Below are positions 32,107-39,572 of a stretch of DNA of 64,000 nucleotides, in pieces. Position numbers and translations under genes: made by a program. Source of the stretch: Herbiconiux flava. Lineage in GTDB: Bacteria > Actinomycetota > Actinomycetes > Actinomycetales > Microbacteriaceae. The stretch covers positions 3,472,001 through 3,536,000 of the forward strand of contig NZ_JACCBM010000001.1 of assembly GCF_013409865.1 (NCBI RefSeq), in the 5' to 3' direction. The notes beneath the pieces are model-generated. The model saw only the letters and a list, made by a program, of their open reading frames with translations, had not been told where the DNA came from and did no database searches. The stretch's first letter is position 1. Every line of letters begins with the position of its first letter.

Positions 32107-33173
32107 GCCGGCACCTCCGACTCGGCAGGAAGGGCTTCACGCACGCCAGTCAAACGCCGAGCCGCCGGCGGCGGCGCCGTGCTCGCGCGGTGCTCGAGGC
32201 GGGGGCGGAAGAGCAGCGCGTGCTCCGACGGCTCCCCCGCGATCAGCGCGCGCAGCCGCGACCAGACCTGCGCGCCGAGCTCGCTCCGTGGCACCGACAT
32301 GCTCGTCAGCGGCGGTGTCGCATACCGCGCGAGCGGCACGTCGTCGAACCCGGCGACCGAGACGTCGTCGGGGATGCGCAGCCCGAGCTCCGCGAGCCGC
32401 GGCATCAGCCCCAGCGCCACGAGGTCGTTGAACGCGATGACCGCGGTGGTTCCGGCGCGCACCGCGGCGGCGACCGCCTCGCCGGAGCGGTAGCCGTCGT
32501 CCAGGCGGGATCCGCACGGGAGCGTGTCGACGCTCACCCCGGGGAGGGCGGTGACGGCGTCGCGGAGGCCGCGCATCCGCTCGGCCTGCGACGAGCTCGC
32601 GTCGGGCCCCGCGAGGAAGACCAGGCGCCGGTGACCCAGGGCGGCCAGGTGCTCGACCAGGTCGCGCATGCCGCGGGCGTAGTCGACGCCGACGGTCGGC
32701 ACCGCCGGGTCGTCGAGACTGCGGTTGACCACGACGGCCGGCGCCAGCAGGGGGGCGAGGGCGCGCAGCTGGGAGGCGGGCATCCGCGGGGCGCAGAGCA
32801 CGATGGCGTCGCAGCGGTGACGGGCCTCGCGCGCGATGGCTGCCTCCTCGCCGGCCTGCTCGGCGGTGTCGGCGACCAGCACGCGGTAGCCGTCGGCCGC
32901 GGCGGCGAGGCTGAGCCCCTTCAGGATGCCCTGGAAGAGCGGATTCTCGAGGTCGGGAACCACCATGGCGACCGTGTCGTTGCGGCCGTGCACGAGGCTG
33001 CGGGCGGCGATGCTCGGGGTGTAGCCGAGGGCCGAGACGGCGTCGTGCACGCGGGCGGCGATGGCGGGGTCGACGTTCTGCTTGCCGTTCAGCACCCGCG
33101 ACACGGAGGCCTGGGAGACGCCGGCGCGCAGGGCGACGTCGGCGATGGTCGTGGCTCTGGTTCTGTCGGCCAT
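32103..33173 (-). CDS. LacI-family transcriptional regulator 1
   Basis: A 356-residue repressor: helix-turn-helix TTIADVALRAGVSQASVSRVLNGKQNVDPAIAARV at residues 8-42, hinge helix SIAARSLVHGR near 55, then the periplasmic-binding-like sensor (VAMVVPDLENPLFQGILKGL; IAFNDLVALGLMPRL; VSVAGFDDVPLARYATPPLTS). ATG 33173 has GGAGGACAG upstream. It is divergent from the uronate-pathway operon and co-transcribed with the M24 gene. A weak box at 33206-33217 near its own start and a better one at 33272-33283 suggest self-control and control of the divergent operon. Confidence 0.95.
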   Translation of the reverse strand: MADRTRATTIADVALRAGVSQASVSRVLNGKQNVDPAIAARVHDAVSALGYTPSIAARSLVHGRNDTVAMVVPDLENPLFQGILKGLSLAAAADGYRVLVADTAEQAGEEAAIAREARHRCDAIVLCAPRMPASQLRALAPLLAPAVVVNRSLDDPAVPTVGVDYARGMRDLVEHLAALGHRRLVFLAGPDASSSQAERMRGLRDAVTALPGVSVDTLPCGSRLDDGYRSGEAVAAAVRAGTTAVIAFNDLVALGLMPRLAELGLRIPDDVSVAGFDDVPLARYATPPLTSMSVPRSELGAQVWSRLRALIAGEPSEHALLFRPRLEHRASTAPPPAARRLTGVREALPAESEVPA

Positions 33174-33205
33174 CTGTCCTCCGTCTCGAGTCGCCGTCCG
33201 GCTCG

Positions 33206-33217
33206 GAAATCGCTTAC
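33206..33217. promoter_or_regulatory. Weak LacI-type box GAAATCGCTTAC
   Basis: Matches 10 of 12 consensus positions, 33 bp upstream of the LacI 1 start; possible autoregulation. Confidence 0.4.
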
Positions 33218-33234
33218 TCACTGTAGTGGCGCGG

Positions 33235-33264
33235 TTGCCGCGGCGGCCAGTGCTCGCCTAGGCT
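33235..33264 (+). promoter_or_regulatory. Promoter TTGCCG-N18-TAGGCT of the uronate operon
   Basis: -35 TTGCCG at 33235-33240 and -10 TAGGCT at 33259-33264. The start would be at about 33271, where the LacI box begins. Confidence 0.6.
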
Positions 33265-33271
33265 CGGGTGA

Positions 33272-33283
33272 GAAAGCGGTTTC
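33272..33283. promoter_or_regulatory. LacI-type operator GAAAGCGGTTTC
   Basis: Eleven of 12 consensus bases, directly downstream of the -10 of the uronate-pathway operon. Confidence 0.75.
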
Positions 33284-33295
33284 CCAAGCCCGCCC

Positions 33296-33361
33296 GGTCG
33301 CCGAGCCTGGCGGGTCGTGCGGGTCGTGCGGTTCGAGCGGGTCGCCGAGCCTGGCGGGTCG
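33296..33361. repeat. 22-bp direct repeat in the leader of the uronate operon
   Basis: The same 22 bp occur at 33296-33317 and 33340-33361, with CGGGTCGTGC/CGGTTCGAGC variants between. The array lies between the operator and the ribosome site of the first gene. Confidence 0.8.
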
Positions 33362-33398
33362 AGCCGCCGCCTCACCGTCGAAGCAGAAGGAGCAGCGG

Positions 33399-34499
33399 AT
33401 GCACGTGGTCGTCACCGGATCGTCGGGCCGCCTCGGCCGCAGCGTCGTCGCGGGCCTCCTCGCCCACGGCCACCGCGTCACGGGCCTCGACCGCGCGCCC
33501 GCAGCCCCACCCGTCGCCACTCCGGCGAGCGCCGCACACGACACCCCGGAGACCGCCGCCGCGCCCGACACCACCACGGCGGCGAGCGCGCAGCCCGCCG
33601 CCGCGCTCGACACCACCACCGCGGCGAGCGCGCAGCCCGCCCCCGCGCCCTACGCCGAGCACCACCTCGACCTCCGCGACGCCGACGCCCTCGACGCCCT
33701 CTTCGCCGAGCTGCGCCCCGACGCCGTCGTGCACCTCGCCGCCATCGCGGTGCCGTTCAGCGCCCCCGAGCTCGAGATCCTCGGCACCAACACGACCCTC
33801 GCCTACACCGTCTGCGCCGCCGCCGACCGCGCCGGCGTCGCCCGCACCCTGGTCGCCAGCAGCCCCACCGTGCTCGGCTACACCCTCCCCACCTGGCGCC
33901 CCCGCACCCTCCCGCTCGACGAAGACAGCCCGGTCGAACCGGCCCACGCCTACGCCCTGTCGAAGGCCGTCCTCGAGGAGGAGGTGCGGATGTTCGCCCG
34001 CACCTCCCCGCACGTCTTCGGCTCGTTCCGCCCCTGCTACGTCATCTCGCCCGAGGAATGGGCCGGCGCCCCCACCCAGCAGGGACACACCGTGATCGAC
34101 CGCCTGCGCGACCCGGCCCTGGCCGCCGTGAGCCTCTTCAACTACGTCGACGCCCGCGACGCCGCGGACTTCGTCGACGTGTGGCTGCGCGCCGACCCCG
34201 CCGCGATCGACGGCGAGTGCTTCTTCGTGGGTGCCGCCGACGCCCTCGCTGTCGAACCGGTCGCGTCCCTCTGGCGCGAGCACGCCCCGACCCTCGGCGA
34301 GGCGGCCGACGCGCTCGGCCCGGGCGCCCCCGTCTTCTCCGTCGCCAAGGCAGAGCGGATGCTCGGCTGGCGCCCCTCGCGCACCTGGCGCACCGAGCTC
34401 CCGAACCCGCCGGCGGCCCTTGCCGCGCATCCATCGACCACCGAAGGCCCCGGCCCGACCTCCAGCCCGACCATCGAAGAGAGAGCAGCGCGATCATGA
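33399..34499 (+). CDS. NAD-dependent epimerase/dehydratase-family protein (candidate uronate dehydrogenase)
   Basis: A 366-residue extended SDR: VVVTGSSGRLGRSVVAGLLA at residue 3 (NAD binding), DAVVHLAAIAVPF near 112, Ser in LVASSPTVLGY near 150 and YALSK near 182. Uronate dehydrogenases have this fold but are about 265 residues; this one carries a loop of about 45 Ala/Thr/Pro residues after the second strand, containing two 14-residue repeats (DTTTAASAQPA...). ATG 33399 has AGAAGGAG upstream. First in the operon with KdgD, an enolase-superfamily enzyme and a semialdehyde dehydrogenase, which is why oxidation of a uronate or aldose is proposed. Confidence 0.75.
   Translation: MHVVVTGSSGRLGRSVVAGLLAHGHRVTGLDRAPAAPPVATPASAAHDTPETAAAPDTTTAASAQPAAALDTTTAASAQPAPAPYAEHHLDLRDADALDALFAELRPDAVVHLAAIAVPFSAPELEILGTNTTLAYTVCAAADRAGVARTLVASSPTVLGYTLPTWRPRTLPLDEDSPVEPAHAYALSKAVLEEEVRMFARTSPHVFGSFRPCYVISPEEWAGAPTQQGHTVIDRLRDPALAAVSLFNYVDARDAADFVDVWLRADPAAIDGECFFVGAADALAVEPVASLWREHAPTLGEAADALGPGAPVFSVAKAERMLGWRPSRTWRTELPNPPAALAAHPSTTEGPGPTSSPTIEERAARS
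33567..33650. repeat. Two 42-bp in-frame repeats inside the epimerase-like gene
   Basis: Units 33567-33608 and 33609-33650 code for DTTTAASAQPAAAL and DTTTAASAQPAPAP. They make up most of an extra loop. Confidence 0.85.
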
Positions 34500-35560
34500 G
34501 CGACGCCGACGCCCCCACCACCGCCGACACCGGCGCCGTCACGACGCCGGCAGCCCCCGCACCCGCGCTCGCGTTCGACGGCGTGCTGTTCTTCCCCGTC
34601 ACCCCGTTCGGCGCCGACGGCGGCATCGACCACGGGATGCTCGCCGACCACGTCACGAGCCGCCTGCCCTTCGGGCCCGGCGCGGTCTTCCCCGCGTGCG
34701 GCACGGGCGAGTTCCACGCCCTGGGTGCTCGCGAGGTGGAAGACGTCGTGCGCACCACCGTCACCGCCGTCGCCGGGCGGGTGCCGGTGCTCTCGGGCGC
34801 CGGCGGGCCCCTCGGCCACGCGATCGACAACGCCCGGAGCGCCGAGGCCGCCGGGGCCGACGGCCTGCTGCTCCTGCCTCCCTACCTCGTCTCAGGCACC
34901 ACCGACGGGCTCGTCGCCTACGTCGAGGCGGTGCTCGCCGCCACCTCGCTGCCCGTCGTGCTGTACCACCGGGGCACCGCCCGCTACACGCCGGACGCCG
35001 TGCGGCGCCTGGCCGCGCATCCTCAGGTCGTCGGGTTCAAGGACGGCACGGGCGACATCGGCGCGACCCAGGAAATCGTGCTGGCCGCCCGTGCCACGGG
35101 CCGCGAGCTGCAGTTCTTCAACGGGCTGCTGACGGCGGAGCTGACGCAGGGGGCGTTCCGCGGGATCGGCGTGCCGCTGTACTCGTCGGCGGCGTTCGCG
35201 ATGATCCCCGAGCTGGCTGCGCTGCACTACGCCGCCTACACCGCGGGCGACGAGGAGACGCGACTGCGGCTGCTGGAGGAGTTCTACGTGCCGCTCGTGC
35301 GGCTGCGCGACGAGACGCCCGGGTTCGGGGTGTCGCTGATCAAGGCAGGGCTGCGCATCCGAGGGCTCGCGGTCGGCTCGGTGCGGCCGCCGCTCGTCGA
35401 CCCGACGGCCGAGCAGGAGTCGCGGCTGGCGATCCTCCTCGACGCGGGCCTCGCTCTCGCCGCCGAGCTCGCACCCCCGGCCGCGATCGCCCCGGCCGGG
35501 GGTGCGACGACCGCCGCGGCCGCTCCCGTCGCCACCGCGTCCGTCGACACCCCGCGATGA
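34496..35560 (+). CDS. kdgD: 5-dehydro-4-deoxyglucarate dehydratase
   Basis: A 354-residue DapA-superfamily enzyme. Family features: LFFPVTPFGADGGID near residue 32, CGTGEFHALG near 65, ADGLLLLPPYLV near 122, Tyr-His-Arg in VLYHRGTARYTP near 157 and the Schiff-base Lys in VVGFKDGTGD near 182; FFNGLLTAE and the end GFGVSLIKAGLRIRGLAVGSVRPPL are typical of KdgD. It converts 5-keto-4-deoxyglucarate to 2-oxoglutarate semialdehyde plus CO2 and water. ATG 34496 overlaps the previous stop (ATGA). The N-terminal 25 and C-terminal 30 residues are low-complexity additions. Confidence 0.9.
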   Translation: MSDADAPTTADTGAVTTPAAPAPALAFDGVLFFPVTPFGADGGIDHGMLADHVTSRLPFGPGAVFPACGTGEFHALGAREVEDVVRTTVTAVAGRVPVLSGAGGPLGHAIDNARSAEAAGADGLLLLPPYLVSGTTDGLVAYVEAVLAATSLPVVLYHRGTARYTPDAVRRLAAHPQVVGFKDGTGDIGATQEIVLAARATGRELQFFNGLLTAELTQGAFRGIGVPLYSSAAFAMIPELAALHYAAYTAGDEETRLRLLEEFYVPLVRLRDETPGFGVSLIKAGLRIRGLAVGSVRPPLVDPTAEQESRLAILLDAGLALAAELAPPAAIAPAGGATTAAAAPVATASVDTPR

Positions 35561-36708
35561 CCGCTCGCATCGAGAGCCTCGCCACGCGGCTCATCCGGGT
35601 GCCGCTGCAGCGGCCGTGGGGCCCCGACGTGACGTCGATCTCGATCGTCGAGACCGTCGTGCGCGACACCGGCGGCGCCCGGGGCTACGGATTCTCGTGG
35701 ACGCCCTCCATCGGCGCCGAAGCCGCCCGGGCCCTCCTCGACAACGACATCGCCCGTTTCGCCGTCGGCCGCGACACCGACCCCGGGGCCCTCTGGCCCG
35801 AGCTCTGGGCGCACCTGCACGAGGCCGGATCCGGCGGGCTCACCACGATCGCCATGGCCGGCCTCGACCTCGCCCTGTGGGACCTCGCGGGTCGCCGAGC
35901 CGGCCGCTCCCTCACCGCCCTCCTGACCGACGGGCCGCCGGCCGAGCCCGAGGTCTACGGCAGCGGCGTCAACCTGCACTACCCGCTCGCGGAGCTCGTC
36001 GCCCAGGCCGAGCGCTGGGTCGCCGCGGGCTTCCGCGCCGTGAAGATGAAGGTCGGCAGCCCCGAGCTCGCCGACGACATCGCCCGCGTGCGGGCCGTGC
36101 GCGAGGTGATCGGCCCCGACCGCCGCCTGATGATCGACGCGAACCAGCGCTGGGACCTCGAGCGGGCCGTCCGCGCCCTCGACGCCCTCGCCGAGTTCGA
36201 CCTCCGCTGGATCGAGGAGCCCCTCCGCGCCGACGATCTCCCCGCCCACGAGGCCCTCCGCGCCCGCACCTCCGTGCCGATCGCCCTCGGCGAGAACGTG
36301 CACACGCGCTACCGCGTCGAGGAGTTCCTGCGCGCCGGCGTCGTCGACGTGCTGCAGCCCAACGCGGTGCGGGTCGGCGGAGTGACCCCCTTCCAGCGGA
36401 TCGCCGCCCTCGCCCGGTCGCGCGGCGTCGAGGTCGCCCCGCACCTCCTGCTCGAGCTCTCGGGCCAGCTCGCCGCCGCCTTCCCGCCCGCCGCCTCCCG
36501 CCCCCTCGTCGAAGCGGTCGAAGACGCCGGCTTCGCGCACCTCGGCATCCTCGCCGGGCCCTCCCCCGTCGTCGTCGACGGCGACCGGATGCGCGTGACC
36601 GACCATCCGGGCCTCGGCCTCCGCTTCACCGCCGAGCCGGCCCACGCCACCTCCACGGCCGCCCCCACGGCCGAACCCACCCTCACCCCGCGAACGGACA
36701 CCCCATGA
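35557..36708 (+). CDS. Enolase-superfamily enzyme (mandelate racemase group; candidate sugar-acid dehydratase or lactone cycloisomerase)
   Basis: A 383-residue protein with the N-terminal capping domain and a barrel holding KMKVG (KxK base pair) near residue 165, metal ligands Asp in LMIDANQRWD near 192, Glu in WIEEPL near 218 and Glu in ALGENVH near 243, and a His in VAPHLLLE near 293. Members dehydrate aldonates or aldarates, or isomerise aldarolactones. Between a dehydrogenase-like gene and kdgD, it would make 5-keto-4-deoxyglucarate. ATG 35557 overlaps the kdgD stop (ATGA). Which sugar acid is used cannot be read. Confidence 0.88.
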   Translation: MTARIESLATRLIRVPLQRPWGPDVTSISIVETVVRDTGGARGYGFSWTPSIGAEAARALLDNDIARFAVGRDTDPGALWPELWAHLHEAGSGGLTTIAMAGLDLALWDLAGRRAGRSLTALLTDGPPAEPEVYGSGVNLHYPLAELVAQAERWVAAGFRAVKMKVGSPELADDIARVRAVREVIGPDRRLMIDANQRWDLERAVRALDALAEFDLRWIEEPLRADDLPAHEALRARTSVPIALGENVHTRYRVEEFLRAGVVDVLQPNAVRVGGVTPFQRIAALARSRGVEVAPHLLLELSGQLAAAFPPAASRPLVEAVEDAGFAHLGILAGPSPVVVDGDRMRVTDHPGLGLRFTAEPAHATSTAAPTAEPTLTPRTDTP

Positions 36709-38189
36709 CCCTCGTCCACGAGCCCACCACCTCCGCCGCCGAGCTCGACGCGATCGCCGAACGGGCCCGCCGCGCATCCGTCGCCCTCGTCGCCACCCCG
36801 GCTGCCGACCGTGCCCGCTGGCTCCGCGCCGCCGCCGACGCCCTCGACGCCGCCGCCGACGAGCTGGTCGAGCTCGCCGACCGCGAGACCGCCCTCGGCC
36901 GCCCCCGCCTGCCGGGCGAGCTCGCCCGAACCACCGCGCAGCTGCGCCTGTTCGCCGACGCGATCGTCGAGGGCTCCTGGCTCGAGGCCGCGATCGACCA
37001 CGCCGACCCCACCGCGGTGCCGCCGCACGGCGACCTCCGCCGGATGCTCCGCCCCCTCGGCCCGGTGGGCGTCTTCGGCGCCTCGAACTTCCCCTTCGCC
37101 TTCTCGATCGCCGGGGGCGACACCGCGTCGGCGCTGGCCGCCGGATGCCCGGTGATCGTGAAGGCGCACCCCGCGCATCCGCTGCTCTCGCACCGCACCG
37201 CCGAGATCGTCGACGCCGCCCTCACCGCGGCCGGCGCCCCCGAGGGCACGTTCGCGCTGATCGAGGGGCGCGACGCCGGCACCGCGCTCGTGACCCATCC
37301 CGCCGTACGCGCCGTCGGCTTCACCGGATCGCTGCACGGCGGCCGCGCGCTGTTCGACCTGGCGGCGGCGCGCCCCGACCCGATCCCGTTCTACGGAGAG
37401 CTCAGCGCCCTCAACCCCGTGCTCATCACGGCCGCCGCGCTCGAAGTGCGCGCCACCGAGCTCGCCGAGGGCCTCGCGGGCTCGTTCACCCTCGGCGCCG
37501 GCCAGTTCTGCACCAAACCCGGCGTCGTGCTCGTGCCCCGCGGCTCGGGTTTCGCCGACCGCGTGGCCGAGGTGCTGGGTGCCGGCGCCGGCGAAGGCAC
37601 CCGGATGCTCTCGGCCGCCATCGCCACAGGCTTCAGCGACGGTGTGCGGGCCCTCGCTGCCCACCCGTCGGTGCGGGTCGTCGTGGGCGGCGAGGCGGCG
37701 TCGGTGGCGGCGGCGGAGAGCGGCCGCGCATCCGTCGCCGTGTTCGAGACGACGGCCGCGACCGTGCTAGCCGACCCGGAGGCGCTGCTGGTCGAGTGCT
37801 TCGGGCCGGCCACGCTCGTGATCGAGTACGACGACCGCGACGAGGCGCTCGCCCTGCTCGCCGCGATCGGCGGGAGCCTCACGGCGACCCTGCACGCCGA
37901 GCCCGGCGAGCCGGTCGACGATCTCGTCGCGGCGATGACCGCGGTCGCGGGGCGCGTGCTGTTCGCCGGCTGGCCGACGGGGGTCGCCGTGACGTGGTCG
38001 CAGCAGCACGGGGGGCCGTGGCCGGCGACGACGTCTCTTCACACGTCGGTGGGGGTGACGGCGCTGCGGCGCTTCCTGCGGCCGGTCGCGTACCAGGACG
38101 CCCCCGATCCCCTGCTGCCGCCGGAGCTGCGCGAGTCGAACCCGCTCGGCATCCCCCGCCGGGTCGACGGGGTGCTGACGCTCGCCTGA
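36705..38189 (+). CDS. 2-oxoglutarate semialdehyde dehydrogenase (aldehyde dehydrogenase family)
   Basis: A 494-residue aldehyde dehydrogenase. VGVFGASNFPFAFSIAGGDTAS near residue 115 and IVKAHPAHPLLS near 155 form the NAD(P) site; VGFTGSLHGGRALFD near 205, Glu in FYGELSALNPV near 230 and the catalytic Cys in GAGQFCTKPGVVLVP near 268 are the pattern of the KGSA-dehydrogenase subgroup. It oxidises 2-oxoglutarate semialdehyde to 2-oxoglutarate, the step after KdgD. ATG 36705 overlaps the previous stop (ATGA); last gene of the operon. Confidence 0.92.
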   Translation: MTLVHEPTTSAAELDAIAERARRASVALVATPAADRARWLRAAADALDAAADELVELADRETALGRPRLPGELARTTAQLRLFADAIVEGSWLEAAIDHADPTAVPPHGDLRRMLRPLGPVGVFGASNFPFAFSIAGGDTASALAAGCPVIVKAHPAHPLLSHRTAEIVDAALTAAGAPEGTFALIEGRDAGTALVTHPAVRAVGFTGSLHGGRALFDLAAARPDPIPFYGELSALNPVLITAAALEVRATELAEGLAGSFTLGAGQFCTKPGVVLVPRGSGFADRVAEVLGAGAGEGTRMLSAAIATGFSDGVRALAAHPSVRVVVGGEAASVAAAESGRASVAVFETTAATVLADPEALLVECFGPATLVIEYDDRDEALALLAAIGGSLTATLHAEPGEPVDDLVAAMTAVAGRVLFAGWPTGVAVTWSQQHGGPWPATTSLHTSVGVTALRRFLRPVAYQDAPDPLLPPELRESNPLGIPRRVDGVLTLA

Positions 38190-38235
38190 GCCCCGCGCTC
38201 TCGGCAGACGCCTTCCCCTGGGCCGCCCGCGCGCC

Positions 38236-38241
38236 TAGGGT
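38236..38241 (+). promoter_or_regulatory. -10 TAGGGT of a probable leaderless transcript
   Basis: TAGGGT is followed after 6 nt by ATG 38248. Confidence 0.6.
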
Positions 38242-38247
38242 GTCGGC

Positions 38248-38958
38248 ATGGATGCGCGGCCGGTCGACGTGGTGTTCGTCCACGGTGCCGGCGAGGGGGC
38301 TTTCGACGCCGACTCGCTGCTCGCTGACAGCCTGGCCCGCCGCCTCGGCGCCGGCTACTCCGTCACGATGCCGCGTCTGCCCGCCGACGACGACTCCGAC
38401 GACAGCGGCTGGCTCCGGATGATCGACCAGGCCATCGCGGCGGCCCACCCGCCCGTGGTGCTCGTGGGCCACTCGGCGGGCGGCTACCTGCTGCTCAAGG
38501 CACTGGCCCGACGGGCGCCCGGCGCATCCGCCCTCGACGAGCCCCGCGCGCCCGTCACCGACGTGCCCGGCGCCTCCGCCCTCGACGAGTCCCGTGCGCC
38601 CGTCACCGACGCGCCCGTCACCGACGCGCCCGCCTCCGTCGCTCTCGTCGCCGTGATCGCGGCCCCCTACCCGGGCGGCGACCCCGACTGGACCTTCGAC
38701 GGCTTCGACCTGCCGGCCGACCTCGCGACGCGACTGCCGCGCTCAGCCGAGATCCTGCTCTACGCGAGCGAGGACGACGAGGTCGTGCCCGTCGCCCACC
38801 GCGACCTCTACGCGGCCGCGCTCCCCCGCGCCGTCACCCGCACCACGACGGGCGGCCACCAGCTGGGCGACGACCTGTCGCTCGTGGCCGCCGACATCCG
38901 TGCCCGCGTGCCCCGCCGCCGCCCGCGCCACCCCTCCCCGGGCCGCACCCTCCGCTGA
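38248..38958 (+). CDS. Small alpha/beta hydrolase with inserted repeats
   Basis: A 236-residue hydrolase: oxyanion region VVFVHGAGEGAF near residue 9, nucleophile in LVGHSAGGYLLLK near 75, acid in YASEDDEVVPVAHRD near 172 and His in TTTGGHQLGDDL near 205. Just after the nucleophile helix two 16-residue repeats (GASALDEPRAPVTDVP and a variant) and a shorter VTDAP unit are inserted, lengthening a loop that is short in relatives. Leaderless start at ATG 38248. Probably an esterase; independent of the preceding operon. Confidence 0.82.
   Translation: MDARPVDVVFVHGAGEGAFDADSLLADSLARRLGAGYSVTMPRLPADDDSDDSGWLRMIDQAIAAAHPPVVLVGHSAGGYLLLKALARRAPGASALDEPRAPVTDVPGASALDESRAPVTDAPVTDAPASVALVAVIAAPYPGGDPDWTFDGFDLPADLATRLPRSAEILLYASEDDEVVPVAHRDLYAAALPRAVTRTTTGGHQLGDDLSLVAADIRARVPRRRPRHPSPGRTLR
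38521..38631. repeat. 48-bp in-frame repeats inside the alpha/beta hydrolase gene
   Basis: Units at 38521-38568 and 38569-38616 are near-identical, followed by a 15-bp partial copy (38617-38631). Confidence 0.85.
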
Positions 38959-39092
38959 TCCCTGCCCACGCCGCAGACGGCGCCGAAGCCGCCGCACCCG
39001 CCGCAGCCGCTGCCGCTGCTCGTGCCCCTCGGCCTACCCGCCGCGACCCGCCGCCGCTTATCGGGTCACCGCGCCGGGTCGGAGCACCGGCG

Positions 39093-39572
39093 TCAGCTGC
39101 TCCGCCGCAGCAGGTAGGTGTGCTCCCCCGCCAGCACGACCTCCGACCGCTGGTTGTGCACCGTCACCCGCGCCGTGACCACCCCGTTCGGGCCGTCGGG
39201 CGTGAGCGCCGTGATCTCGAGCTGCGAGTAGAGGGTGTCGCCCGCGTGCACCTCGCCGAGGAACTGCGCCGACACCCCCGTGAAGGCGATGAACACCTCC
39301 CCGATCACGTGCGGGAACAGCGTCGCCCCGGGCGCGGTGAACGCCAGCACCTGCAGCCCGTGCACGACAGGGGCCGGGTGCCCGTGGGCCTTCGCCCAGA
39401 CCTCGTCGTAGTGCACGGGATGGTTGTCGGCCGAGACCGCCTGGAAGGCCGAGGCATGGGCGTCGGTGAGGGTGCGGCTCGGCGCCCGGAACACCTCGCC
39501 GATCACGAGCTGCTCGAAGGTGCGGGGCGGCACGATGGCGAAGTCGAGCGGGTCGAAGGCGGTGTCGGTCAT
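39093..39572 (-). CDS. MaoC-like dehydratase
   Basis: A 159-residue hotdog-fold protein with the hydratase motif ADNHPVHYDEVWAKAHGHPAPVVHG near residue 47 (catalytic Asp and His), then FTGVSAQFLGEVHAGDTLYSQLEI. The family hydrates enoyl-CoA or acts on related thioesters. ATG 39572 has GAGGAG upstream and overlaps the MFS transporter stop (ATGA). The coupling to a MFS_3-type exporter is unusual and gives no clear pathway. Confidence 0.9.
   Translation of the reverse strand: MTDTAFDPLDFAIVPPRTFEQLVIGEVFRAPSRTLTDAHASAFQAVSADNHPVHYDEVWAKAHGHPAPVVHGLQVLAFTAPGATLFPHVIGEVFIAFTGVSAQFLGEVHAGDTLYSQLEITALTPDGPNGVVTARVTVHNQRSEVVLAGEHTYLLRRSS

Noticed and set aside
32190..34499. 769-codon plus-strand frame joined to the epimerase-like protein
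   Set aside because: The part before ATG 33399 is antisense to LacI 1; a ribosome site and the Rossmann motif fix the true start at 33399.
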